From Actinomycetota bacterium (GTDB taxonomy: Bacteria > Actinomycetota > Geothermincolia > Geothermincolales > RBG-13-55-18), in contig JAQVFR010000033.1 in NCBI GenBank assembly GCA_028697145.1, positions 1 through 42,375 of the forward strand: 42,375 bases of DNA, written 5' to 3'. This document shows, piece after piece, positions 1 through 8,198 of the stretch; the first letter of the stretch is position 1, and every line of letters begins with the position of its first letter. The notes under the pieces were generated by a model. It was not told the DNA's origin, did not search any database, and was given only the letters and a program-made list of their open reading frames with translations. Position numbers and translations under genes: made by a program.

Positions 1-517
1 ACACCTCGTAGAAGTCCACGAGGTCCCCGTATTTCTCCGCCGCCTCGCCGCAGAAGCGGTACCACTTGGAGAGGTCGCGGGGGGGAGCCATGGCGGCGTT
101 CTCGCCGTAGGCGGGGTCCTGCGCCCAGCCGGGCACCCCCCAGCCCAGGAGCAGCAGGATGGACTCCGCGCCGTCCGCGAGGATCTGGGATATCTGCCGG
201 TCGTAATAGTCCCAGTTGAACACGCCGTCCCTGCTTTCTACCTCGTTCCAGAATACGACTACCTTGTAATGCCGGATCTGCTGCCTCTCCGCCAGGGGCA
301 CCTTCGCCGCCATGTTGTCGGCGTAGTCGCGCACGTCCAGGCCAAGCAGGGTGCCGCCGGCCACGGCCGAGGCGGCCGTGGCGCCGCCGCTCGTCCCTGC
401 CGATATCCCCACTCCCGCGAGGGGTAGGGTGAACAGTACCGCGCAAGACACCAGTACCAGTATGCGTAAGCAGCGTACTATCTTCCTGTCTCTGACGAAC
501 CCTGACTCGCTCATCAT
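1..517 (-). CDS. Secreted glycoside-hydrolase-like protein, 3'-truncated by window edge
   Basis: This reading frame starts at ATG 517 (a second ATG follows at 514) and runs off the left edge, giving 172 visible residues. It is not closed by a stop. The N-terminus has a basic stretch (RDRKIVRCLRI) followed by a hydrophobic segment (LVLVSCAVLFTLPLAGVG), as in a signal peptide or anchor. After about residue 55 come motifs typical of clan-A TIM-barrel glycosidases (GH5/39/42-like): LLGLDVRDYADNM, VVFWNEVESRDGVFNWDYYD and ILLLLGWGVPGWA. The last visible residues (WYRFCGEAAEKYGDLVDFYEV) are where such families continue towards the acid/base Asn-Glu, which lies outside the window. A GAGAGGA element lies about 10 bases upstream. 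The family level is inferred from motif style only. It is divergent from the adjacent glycosyltransferase, so a shared surface-polysaccharide role is possible but unproven. Confidence 0.7.
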   Translation of the reverse strand, partial: MMSESGFVRDRKIVRCLRILVLVSCAVLFTLPLAGVGISAGTSGGATAASAVAGGTLLGLDVRDYADNMAAKVPLAERQQIRHYKVVVFWNEVESRDGVFNWDYYDRQISQILADGAESILLLLGWGVPGWAQDPAYGENAAMAPPRDLSKWYRFCGEAAEKYGDLVDFYEV

Positions 518-570
518 GGTCTCGTTATCCTCTCTTCGAACCTCGGAGCCGGCCGGAATGTCATTCAAAC

Positions 571-599
571 ATTATACTTACCGCCTGCCGGGGTTGAAA
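571..599 (-). promoter_or_regulatory. Candidate sigma-A promoter for the secreted glycosidase-like gene
   Basis: On the minus strand a perfect TATAAT lies at 576..571. A weak -35 (TTTCAA, 599..594) sits 17 bases upstream, and the start codon is about 54 bases downstream. Only the -10 is convincing. The rest of the 518-802 gap shows no gene; it is the divergent intergenic region between this gene and the glycosyltransferase at 803. Confidence 0.4.
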
Positions 600-802
600 C
601 CTGATATTCAGCGACAAGAGCAACGGCAACCGGCGACATCCTCCCCTCCCCCACGACCGGTTTCACCACCATGGGAGCGCGGAAACGAAGCCCGCAAGAC
701 TCCCGTTGACGCTGCGTTCCTGTCGTGCGAGGGCTCACGGCGGCTTCCCTTGTTCATCTTCTTGCGTTATCTTCAAGGGCGAGCGCATGAAAGGAGCGCG
801 AC

Positions 803-2530
803 ATGCGATTGATGCTGCTGACCTACCGTTTCGGACGCGATATCATCGGCGGGGGCGAGAGGTACATGTGGGACCTGGTCACCCGGCTGGCAGCCCGGGG
901 CCACGACATCGAGGTCTTCACCACCTGCGCCAGGAACATGGTCTTCTCCCCCTACGGATATCTCGTATGGGACGATTTCCTGCCCAGGGGCGTGGAGGAG
1001 GTCGGCGGGGTGACCGTCCACCGCCTGCCGGCGAAGAACCCGCGGCCCCGCAAGGGGCGCCGCTTCGGCCGGGCGCTCAAGCGTTACTTCGCGGCCGAGA
1101 GGCGGAGCCCGGGCTTCGCGCTCAAGGTGGCGGAGACCATGCGCGGCATCCCCGAGCACTGCTTCCTCTCGGGATGGCATGTATACGAGGACCGCGCGGA
1201 CGGGCCCGGCCGCTGGATGGAGAGAAACGCCACCCTGCTGGTGGGCGGCGAATCCCTGACCGAGCTGCGCATGCAGGTGCATTCCCCCCTGGACAACCCC
1301 CTCACCGTAGAGCTCAACGGCATAGGGACGTGGGAGTTCGAGATGGAGAGGGGCAGGGTGAGGGAGGTCAACCTCTCCTTCGAGCCCTGCCGCGGCCTCA
1401 TCGTGGACCTCAAGGTGCCGGGGACCTTCGTTCCTCCGGAAGACGGGAGGATGCTGGGCCTGGATTTCCGGGCCGTCGCCGTGCGGGACGGGACGGCCGT
1501 GCGCGAGCTGGACATGCGCAGGGACTGGGACCACCTCACGAACACCTACCCCGAGACGCTGCTGGGCGACATCCTGTGGTCGGCCGCCGCGAGCCGGCCC
1601 TCCTCCGTCAACCGCATGCAGAGATACCTTATCGGCCCGCGCGTCCCGGGCCTCGGGCGCGAGGCCCTCAAGGCCGCGGCCCGCTGCGACCTCGTCCTCG
1701 CCTCCATGGTCCCCATGGCCACCGTCCCCCTGGCCCGCGAGGTCGCGGCGAAGGCGGGGAAGCCGCTGGTCATCTTCCCCCTCTTCCACGCCCGCGACCC
1801 CAGCCATTACTGGGAACATTTCGGGGTGGCCATGCGGGAAGCCGCGGGCGTCGACGCCAACCTCGGCGTGATGGCGGACTCCATGCGCGCATGGGGGTTT
1901 CCCGCCTTCGCGGTGGGTCCGGGCATGGACCTGGGCGAGTTCTCCGCCCCACACATAGACGGCGGGCGCTTCCGCTCCGAGTTCGGCTTCGGGGACAGGC
2001 CCATCCTCCTCTGGGTCGCCCGCAAGAACGTGCTCAAGGGTTACCGGGAGGCCATCGAGACGGTGGAGAGGGTGAGGGCGGAGGGTATAGACGCGGCCCT
2101 GGTGATGATCGGGCCGGAGGAGGACTATCTGCCCATAGGCGGGGAGGGGGTCTATTACCTCGGCGTCCTGCCCAGGGAGAAAGTGCTGGACGCCTTCGAC
2201 GCCTGCGACCTGCTCGTCTTCCCGTCCCTGCACGAGAGCTTCTGCCTCGTTTTCTGCGAGGCCTGGCTGCGCGGGAAGCCCGTGCTGGGCAACAGCTACT
2301 GCATCGCCGCGCGCGGCCTCATCGAGCACGGCGTGGACGGCTACCTCTGCTCGGACGCGGAGGAGCTGGGAGCCTGCGCCCTGGCGTTGCTGCGCCACCC
2401 CGCGCAAGCGCGGGCCATGGGTGAGCGCGGCCGCGAGAAGGTCATGAGCACCCGGGGTTGGGACCACGTGATCCGCGAGCTCGAGACGATGCTCACGGCG
2501 ATCGCGGGCGGGACCGCCGGCCGGGCATGA
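803..2530 (+). CDS. GT4-type glycosyltransferase with an internal beta-sandwich insert
   Basis: 575 residues, ATG at 803 with AAGGAG six bases upstream. The N-terminal GT-B half has the glycine-rich nucleotide-sugar family loop (GRDIIGGGERYMWDLVTRLA, residues 11-30). The C-terminal half holds the GT1/GT4 donor site, including the E-x7-E pair in HESFCLVFCEAWL (E478, E486). The family is normally about 380-420 residues. The excess is an insert at about residues 121-230, between the two halves, which begins FLSGWHVYED and continues with alternating short strands (LRMQVHSPLDNPLTVELNG). I read this as a jelly-roll or carbohydrate-binding-like sandwich. The likely role is cytoplasmic transfer of a sugar from an NDP-sugar onto a growing surface glycan. 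Donor and acceptor cannot be told. The N-terminus resembles the glycosyltransferase at 15922-17103 (GGAE.., LTTCA), linking it to the large locus. Confidence 0.88.
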   Translation: MRLMLLTYRFGRDIIGGGERYMWDLVTRLAARGHDIEVFTTCARNMVFSPYGYLVWDDFLPRGVEEVGGVTVHRLPAKNPRPRKGRRFGRALKRYFAAERRSPGFALKVAETMRGIPEHCFLSGWHVYEDRADGPGRWMERNATLLVGGESLTELRMQVHSPLDNPLTVELNGIGTWEFEMERGRVREVNLSFEPCRGLIVDLKVPGTFVPPEDGRMLGLDFRAVAVRDGTAVRELDMRRDWDHLTNTYPETLLGDILWSAAASRPSSVNRMQRYLIGPRVPGLGREALKAAARCDLVLASMVPMATVPLAREVAAKAGKPLVIFPLFHARDPSHYWEHFGVAMREAAGVDANLGVMADSMRAWGFPAFAVGPGMDLGEFSAPHIDGGRFRSEFGFGDRPILLWVARKNVLKGYREAIETVERVRAEGIDAALVMIGPEEDYLPIGGEGVYYLGVLPREKVLDAFDACDLLVFPSLHESFCLVFCEAWLRGKPVLGNSYCIAARGLIEHGVDGYLCSDAEELGACALALLRHPAQARAMGERGREKVMSTRGWDHVIRELETMLTAIAGGTAGRA

Positions 2531-2573
2531 TCCCGGCTCCGCATCGCATCCACGGAGCGTGGTCCCCCTTTCC

Positions 2574-2587
2574 TTGACGGCCGTCAA
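2574..2587. promoter_or_regulatory. Perfect 14-bp palindrome upstream of the FG-GAP gene
   Basis: TTGACGGCCGTCAA is a perfect inverted repeat with no spacer, in the 2531-2702 gap. A 5-bp GGGCG/CGCCC hairpin lies further downstream, near 2655. It is too short and lacks a U-tract for a terminator, so an operator for a dimeric regulator is the more natural reading. No binding protein is known. Confidence 0.35.
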
Positions 2588-2702
2588 TTTCCGCGCTCAA
2601 GGCGTCCTTTTGTTATTCCGACTTACCTGGTATGGGAGCGACTCCCGTCCCGGGCGTGACGCCCGTTACCCGTGGAGCGGGAACGCGAAGTGATCTCGAG
2701 AT

Positions 2703-5498
2703 GTGAGAGTGGGATGCGGTGAGATGAGCAGCAGACATGTCCTTGTTCCCTTGACGGTTTTCCTGGTCACCCTGGTCCTCGTCTGCGGGGGCTCCGCCCT
2801 CTCCCGCGATCCCGCCGGCGCGGCCGTCACCCCGACGCAGTGGCGGCAGGAATGGATGCTCGACGTGGGCGGCATCTTCAAGCACGCCTCCCCTACCCTT
2901 GCCGACATCGACGGGGACGGGCGCCAGGAGATACTGGTGGGAAACAGCAACGGCCACCTCTATTGCGTCAACCCCGACGGCGGCATCCGCTGGGTCTTCA
3001 ACACCGGGGGCAATATCCAGGGGGCGCCCCTGGCCGTGGACTGCGACGGCGACGGGACGATGGAGATCTTCATCGGCTGCGACAGCGGCTTCGTGCACGG
3101 GCTCAACGCCTGGGGCTCGCCCCTCTCCCAGTGGGGGTGGCCGAAGCATGCCGGCACCGCCTTCGGCTATTACCAGGTGTTCTCCTCGCCTGCCAGCGGC
3201 GACCTCGACGGCGACGGCGACCTGGAGATCGTCGTGGGTTCGTGGGGCCATTACATCACCGCCTGGCATTACCAGGGGCCCGTCGCCTGGCAGTATTACA
3301 ACGCCGATACCGTGTGGTCCTCTCCCGCCTGTGGGGACGTGGACCTGGACGGCAAGGACGAGGTGGTCATCGGGGCGGACTGCTGGAGCGGGCCCAACTG
3401 GCCCTGGCCGCGCGGCGGCCTCCTCTACGTCTTCGAGGGCGACGGCTCCATCAAAGCAGGCTGGCCCAAGGCCCTGCCCCAGGTGATCTGGTCCTCTCCG
3501 GCCATAGCCGACCTGGACCGCGACGGCTTCCCGGACGTGGTGGTGGGTACCGGCCTCTACTGGCAGAACGCCAACCCGGCGGCGTCGAACTATCTCTCCT
3601 ACGCCGACGGCAGGCACGTCTATGCCTTCAACTACCGCGGGGAGAACCTCCCCGGCTGGCCCGCGGGTACCGGCGACAACAACTTCTCCTCCCCCGCCGT
3701 CGGTGACGTGGACGGAGACGGGTACTTCGAGGTGGCCTGCGCCTCCCTCGACGGCTGGGTCTACCTGTGGGAGCACGACGGCGCCTTGAGGTGGAAGCGC
3801 CAGAACAGCGGCGCGACCAAGATGGGCTCGCCCGTCATGGCAGACATAGACGGCGACAGGGACGTCGACGTCCTCTGCCCCGACGCCTGGTCGGTGTGCG
3901 CGTGGGACGCGTCCGGCAACATGGTGCTCGACGCCTATACCAACGGCCTGATCATGAACGCGCCGGCGGTGGGCGACATAGACGCCGACGGGCGCATCGA
4001 GCTGGTGGTGGCCAACGGGAGCCAGGACACGGACGGGCGCTGCATCTTCTGCTACGAGGGGGGCAGTTTCGACCCCTCCCTCGCCCCCTGGCCCATGTTC
4101 CGCAAGGATGCCCGCCACAGCGCCACCATACCCCACGAGGAGGTACCCGACCTGTGGCCCCCCGAGGAGGTCAGGACGCGCCTCTTCCTCGCCGAGGGTT
4201 ACACCGGCAGCGGCTTCAGCGAATACATCCTCTTCATGAACCCCCACGACTACCCGGTGCAGGTGCAGATAAGGTACATGCTGGCCAGCGGCAAGTCCGT
4301 GGTGCAGGTGGTGACCATCCCGCCGCTCTCGCGCATGACCGTGCCGGTGCACGCCTTCGTGAGCGGCCAGGACGTCAGCGCCTATATCATCTCCGACCAG
4401 GACGAACTCATCGCGGAGAGGGCGCTCTACTTCAACTACAACGGCGGCTGGGCCGGCGGCTCCAACGTCATGGGGGCGGCCTCCGCCCAGACCGAGTGGT
4501 ATTTCGCCGAGGGGTGCACGCGGCCCGGTTTCCACACCTGGCTGTGCCTGCAGAACCCGGGCGACACCGACGCCCGGGTCACCATCGACTACCTCTGCGG
4601 CGACGGGGCGAACGAGCGCAGGAACGTGACCGTGAAGGCGCGCTCGCGTTACACCGTGGCCGTGCACGGGGCGGGAGAGGGCATAGGCGAGCACGCCTCC
4701 GCCCGCGGCGACGTCTCCATCAAGGTGACCTCGACCCAGCCCATCGTGGCCGAGCGCCCCATGTACTTCAACTACAACGGCGCCTGGGCGGGCGGCTCCA
4801 ACGTCATGGGGGCGACCTCCGCCCGGGCGGAATGGTTTTTCGCGGAGGGGTGCACACGGCCCGGTTTCCACACCTGGCTGTGCCTGCAGAACCCCACGGG
4901 CGCCGATGCCGAGGTCACCATCGACTACCTCTGCGGCGACGGGGCGAACGAGCGCAGGAACGTGACCGTGAAGGCGCGCTCGCGTTACACCGTGGCCGTG
5001 CATGACGCCACCAACGGCATCGGCATCCACGACGGGCCCCACGGCGACGTCTCCATCAAGGTGACCTCTACCCAGCCCATCGTGGCCGAGCGACCCATGT
5101 ACTTCGACTACAACGGCGCCTGGGCGGGTGGCTCCAACGTCATGGGGGCGACCTCCGCTCAGGTGGGATGGTATTTCGCCGAGGGGTGCACGCGCCCCGG
5201 TTTCCACACCTGGCTGTGCCTGCAGAACCCCACGGGCGCCGACGCCGAGGTGACCATCGACTACCTCTGTGGCGACGGGGCAAGGGTGAGCAGAAAGGTC
5301 TCGGTGAGGAAGAGCTCGCGTTACACCGTGGCCGTGCATGACGCCACCAACGGCATCGGCATCCACGACGGGCCCCACGGCGACGTCTCCATCAAGGTGA
5401 CCTCTACCCAACCCATCGTGGCCGAGCGCCCCATGTACTTCAGCTACAACGGCAGCATCAACGGCGGCCATAACGTCCTGGGCTCTCCCCTGCCGTAG
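2703..5498 (+). CDS. Secreted FG-GAP/VCBS-repeat protein with four C-terminal beta-rich repeats
   Basis: 931 residues from GTG 2703; an in-frame ATG at 2724 (MSSRHVLVPL) is an equally plausible start, and neither has a strong Shine-Dalgarno. A signal peptide (LVPLTVFLVTLVLVCGGSAL) is followed by about seven FG-GAP/VCBS blades carrying calcium-loop motifs such as DIDGDGRQEILVG and DLDGDGDLEIVVG, which would fold as an extracellular beta-propeller. From about residue 495 there are four tandem units opening with (F/W)-F-AEG-(Y/C)-T and ending near AERPMYFNYNGAWAGGSNV. The last three are 336 bp each at DNA level and nearly identical, which implies recent duplication or gene conversion. The same repeat family occurs in the SpoIID-domain protein at 22703-25177. 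No sortase signal or C-terminal membrane segment is visible. The function is probably adhesion or a cell-surface structure; this is inference. Confidence 0.85.
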   Translation: MRVGCGEMSSRHVLVPLTVFLVTLVLVCGGSALSRDPAGAAVTPTQWRQEWMLDVGGIFKHASPTLADIDGDGRQEILVGNSNGHLYCVNPDGGIRWVFNTGGNIQGAPLAVDCDGDGTMEIFIGCDSGFVHGLNAWGSPLSQWGWPKHAGTAFGYYQVFSSPASGDLDGDGDLEIVVGSWGHYITAWHYQGPVAWQYYNADTVWSSPACGDVDLDGKDEVVIGADCWSGPNWPWPRGGLLYVFEGDGSIKAGWPKALPQVIWSSPAIADLDRDGFPDVVVGTGLYWQNANPAASNYLSYADGRHVYAFNYRGENLPGWPAGTGDNNFSSPAVGDVDGDGYFEVACASLDGWVYLWEHDGALRWKRQNSGATKMGSPVMADIDGDRDVDVLCPDAWSVCAWDASGNMVLDAYTNGLIMNAPAVGDIDADGRIELVVANGSQDTDGRCIFCYEGGSFDPSLAPWPMFRKDARHSATIPHEEVPDLWPPEEVRTRLFLAEGYTGSGFSEYILFMNPHDYPVQVQIRYMLASGKSVVQVVTIPPLSRMTVPVHAFVSGQDVSAYIISDQDELIAERALYFNYNGGWAGGSNVMGAASAQTEWYFAEGCTRPGFHTWLCLQNPGDTDARVTIDYLCGDGANERRNVTVKARSRYTVAVHGAGEGIGEHASARGDVSIKVTSTQPIVAERPMYFNYNGAWAGGSNVMGATSARAEWFFAEGCTRPGFHTWLCLQNPTGADAEVTIDYLCGDGANERRNVTVKARSRYTVAVHDATNGIGIHDGPHGDVSIKVTSTQPIVAERPMYFDYNGAWAGGSNVMGATSAQVGWYFAEGCTRPGFHTWLCLQNPTGADAEVTIDYLCGDGARVSRKVSVRKSSRYTVAVHDATNGIGIHDGPHGDVSIKVTSTQPIVAERPMYFSYNGSINGGHNVLGSPLP
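4491..5498 (+). repeat. Three 336-bp in-frame tandem repeats inside the FG-GAP gene
   Basis: Units start at 4491, 4827 and 5163, an exact period of 336 bp (112 codons). Units two and three share long identical blocks, for example the DATNGIGIHDGPHGDVSIKV segment. A more diverged first unit lies at about 4180-4490. High nucleotide identity including synonymous positions suggests recent expansion, and the region is a likely site of copy-number change and of misassembly. Confidence 0.9.
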
Positions 5499-5506
5499 GA
5501 CGCGTA

Positions 5507-6946
5507 TCAGCCGGAAACGGGCTCCCCGGCCTCGAGGCGCGACCAGCGCCCGAAATGCAGGTAGGCCGCCAACGCTTTCACGCAGGAGCGCACCGTCGTA
5601 TACACGGGCGCGCCGATGCTCTCCATGCTGTCACGGTAGGTATCAAAGAACCTCGCGTCCCCGAACACCCAGGAGACCATGGGCTTGCCCGCTCGCCTCA
5701 TCTTCTCGCCGAGCTCCTCGAAGGGAAACGCGCCGATGATGCGCGAGGCGAAGGTCAGCAGCACGATCCCGTCGATGCCGGGGTCCGCCAGCACCGCTTC
5801 TATGGACCCCGAGAAGGCATCGAAGCCGTTCTGCTCTATCGCCGGCCAGATGTCCACGGGATTCCCCGGCGCCATCCAGGGCGGGAAGACGCGCCTGAGC
5901 TTCTCCAGGGTCTCCTCCCGCAGCGGCGGGATGCTCAGCCCGTTGTCGCGGGCGAGGTCGCTGGCCACCACCCCTCCCCCTCCGGACACGGTGACCACCG
6001 CGATGCGGTTGCCCTCGGCGCTGGCGGCGCCGAAGGGCCGGGGATTGAGGGAGAAAGCCTTGCCCAGGTCCATGAGGTCCTGGAAATCGTGCACGCGCAG
6101 CACCCCGGCCTGGCGCAGGGCGCCCTCTATGACCTCGTCCGAGCCCGCGATGCTGGCGGTATGGGAGAGGGCGGCCCGGGCGGATTCCTCGTAACGCCCT
6201 CCCTTCAACACCACCAGTGGCTTTGCCCCCGCCATCCTCCGCGCCACCTCGACGAAGGCGCGCCCGTCCCCTATGGACTCCAGGTAGGCCACCACCGCCT
6301 CCGTGTTGGGGTCGTCGGCCAGGTACGCGAGCACCTCGACCTCGTCCACGTCCATCTTGTTGCCGATGGCGCAGGCCTTGCTCACCTTGAAGAACCCTGT
6401 CAGCAGGTACTGCATCATGAATCCCGCCGCCATCATGCCGCTCTGGGCGATGATCCCCAGGTTGCCCCTCTGCAGGCGGGTGCGCAGGTCCGGGAAGCGG
6501 ATGAAGGGGGTGAAGATGAGGGGGTCGGTGTTCACCAGCCCGGTGCAGTTCGGTCCCCACAGGCGCATCCCGCCCTCGCGGGCGATGCGCAGGCACCTGT
6601 CCTGCAGTTCCCTCCCCTCCTCTCCCGTCTCCGCGAAGCCGCCGGACTCGATCACCGCCGCCTTTATCCCCGCGGCCGCGCCGTCCTCCAGCACACCCGG
6701 CACCTGGGAAGCGGGGACGAAGACGACGGCCAGCTCCACCTTGCCCTGCAGGTCCCTCAGGCTGGCGTAGCATTTCTCGCCGTTTATTTCCGTCCTGCCG
6801 GGGTTAACGGGATATACCGGGCCGCCGAAGGACTCGAGCATGTTGGCGATGATGGAATAGCCCCCTTTTGCCTTGTTGGGGGTGGCGCCCACGACCGCCA
6901 CGCTGGCCGGGGCGAAGAAATGGTCCAGGTCCTTATGCGCCTTCAT
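5507..6946 (-). CDS. NDP-forming acyl-CoA synthetase, alpha-subunit type
   Basis: 479 residues, close to the 455-465 of stand-alone alpha subunits of ADP-forming acyl-CoA synthetases. An N-terminal CoA-binding Rossmann domain is seen (ASVAVVGATPNKAKGGYSII, about 15-34). It is followed by succinyl-CoA-ligase-like domains with GPNCTGLVN (131-139) and the active-site His region ALSHTASIAGSD, where H262 is the phosphohistidine candidate. The family interconverts an acyl-CoA plus NDP and phosphate with the free acid plus NTP, with an ATP-grasp beta subunit; no beta subunit lies in this window. The start overlaps the end of the upstream methyltransferase by 14 bp, so it is read as the last gene of the glycan operon. 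Its stop is 8 bp from that of the convergent FG-GAP gene. A role in glycan acylation is only a guess from position; energy metabolism is the default. Confidence 0.87.
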   Translation of the reverse strand: MKAHKDLDHFFAPASVAVVGATPNKAKGGYSIIANMLESFGGPVYPVNPGRTEINGEKCYASLRDLQGKVELAVVFVPASQVPGVLEDGAAAGIKAAVIESGGFAETGEEGRELQDRCLRIAREGGMRLWGPNCTGLVNTDPLIFTPFIRFPDLRTRLQRGNLGIIAQSGMMAAGFMMQYLLTGFFKVSKACAIGNKMDVDEVEVLAYLADDPNTEAVVAYLESIGDGRAFVEVARRMAGAKPLVVLKGGRYEESARAALSHTASIAGSDEVIEGALRQAGVLRVHDFQDLMDLGKAFSLNPRPFGAASAEGNRIAVVTVSGGGGVVASDLARDNGLSIPPLREETLEKLRRVFPPWMAPGNPVDIWPAIEQNGFDAFSGSIEAVLADPGIDGIVLLTFASRIIGAFPFEELGEKMRRAGKPMVSWVFGDARFFDTYRDSMESIGAPVYTTVRSCVKALAAYLHFGRWSRLEAGEPVSG

Positions 6947-8075
6947 GGCTTGCCCCTTTCTTCCGGGTGACGAAGACCAGGTCGAATGCGAAAGGCCGGG
7001 CCAGGTTGCCCAGGCCCATGGCCAGGCGGTAAAGGGGCCGGCAGCGCGGGTGCCCGAAGCGCCGGGGCAGCAGGTCCACCTTCTTCCCCCGCCGGAAATA
7101 GTTGAAGAGGAACTCCAGGTAGATGCCGCGGCACTCCACGACCCTCAACCCTTCGCCTTCCAGTAGTTTCCATATCTCGCGGTAGGAGAGCTCGTTGATG
7201 TGCTCGGGGTTGACCACCTCCCGCTCGCGGTTCACGCGGTTGAGCAGCCTGGCGGCGTTGGGGGTGGTGACGACGATCACGCCCCCGGGCCTGACCACCC
7301 TTATCCACTCCCTCACCGCCGCGCGCGGGTCTATCACGTGCTCTACGATCTCGCCGGCGTAGAGGCCGTCGAACTCCCCCTCGCCGAAGGGCAGGTCCAC
7401 GGCGTCGCTCTCCACGCACTTGAAGTGGGGGCTGTTCTCGCGGATGGTGCGCAGGGCGGGCTCGTCCAGGTCGCAGCAGGTTATCTCGTAGGGCCAGTCC
7501 TCGCTGATGTGGCGGAACATGCTCGTGCCGGAGCCCACGTCCACCACCCTCTCCAGCTCCCGGAACCAGCGCCGGAACACCGAGGCGAGCACCCTCACGC
7601 GCGCGGCGTGGAACTGCTCGAGGAAGATGTCGAATGCGTTCTCCCCGTACACTCCCTGGTGTTCCTCCGCGGAATAGTACATCTTGAGCAGCGCGGGGTC
7701 CTGAACGTAGACCGGTACGTTCACCCTCTCCACCTCCTCGCCGCCCCGCGCGGCCACCAGCATCACGTCCAGGATGGGAGAGACGACGAAATCGGGGTTG
7801 TGCCAGCAGGATGATGGCTCCATCTCCGTCCCGCCGCGCGTGATCCGCACCGGGCAGCGCGAGCTGTCCCCGCCGACGTCCAGGGCTATCTCCATCTCCG
7901 CCGCCTCGCCCGCCGCGAGGCCGGCTTCAAAGATCCAGTACCCCCAGTGCCGCTGCGGGTGCACGTGCAGCCCGTGGTCGTATATGTCCACGGAGAAGGA
8001 CGAGACCGGCTCCGCCCCGCCCAGGCGGACCGCGAAGCCGAGCGGCTCTCCCGTTAACGTCAGGGATTCAGGCAT
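6933..8075 (-). CDS. SAM-dependent methyltransferase with N-terminal beta-rich domain
   Basis: 380 residues from ATG 8075. Residues 1 to about 130 are beta-rich (SVDIYDHGLHVHPQRHWGYW) and lack methyltransferase motifs, resembling accessory sandwich domains of glycan enzymes. From about 175 there is a class I methyltransferase: motif I VVDVGSGTS (177-185), acidic D202 in CCDLDEPAL, motif IV region DGLYAGEIVEHV and RPGGVIVVTTPN. It could methylate a sugar or cap a glycan. The annotated ATG has no spaced Shine-Dalgarno. A strong AGGAGG at 8113..8108 lies eight bases before an in-frame ATC at 8099, so translation may begin there, adding eight residues. An in-frame TGA closes the frame not far above that. 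The gene overlaps the downstream CoA synthetase gene by 14 bp. Confidence 0.85.
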   Translation of the reverse strand: MPESLTLTGEPLGFAVRLGGAEPVSSFSVDIYDHGLHVHPQRHWGYWIFEAGLAAGEAAEMEIALDVGGDSSRCPVRITRGGTEMEPSSCWHNPDFVVSPILDVMLVAARGGEEVERVNVPVYVQDPALLKMYYSAEEHQGVYGENAFDIFLEQFHAARVRVLASVFRRWFRELERVVDVGSGTSMFRHISEDWPYEITCCDLDEPALRTIRENSPHFKCVESDAVDLPFGEGEFDGLYAGEIVEHVIDPRAAVREWIRVVRPGGVIVVTTPNAARLLNRVNREREVVNPEHINELSYREIWKLLEGEGLRVVECRGIYLEFLFNYFRRGKKVDLLPRRFGHPRCRPLYRLAMGLGNLARPFAFDLVFVTRKKGASHEGA

Positions 8076-8198
8076 GCCTTCGAATACCGGGTCAGCGATG
8101 TCCGTTACCTCCTCGTATCCTCACCGGGCGCTCCATCGGCGCCCCTCCGTCAACATCATAAGTGTTCCCCGCGCCCCCTTGCGAACCTCCGCCCGGAT

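Noticed and set aside
773-2587. Long minus-strand open frame of about 600 codons
   Set aside because: It is antisense to the glycosyltransferase at 803, has low-complexity Gly/Ala/Arg/His composition and no motifs; it is a GC-rich shadow frame.
2613-5471. Minus-strand open frame of about 950 codons with repeated Val-Val-Glu-Val-His-Gly phrases
   Set aside because: The apparent repeats are the reverse complement of the real 336-bp coding repeats in the FG-GAP gene; the sense frame has a signal peptide and calcium loops.
5555-6970. Plus-strand frame of about 470 codons
   Set aside because: Antisense to the acyl-CoA synthetase, whose motifs are unambiguous.
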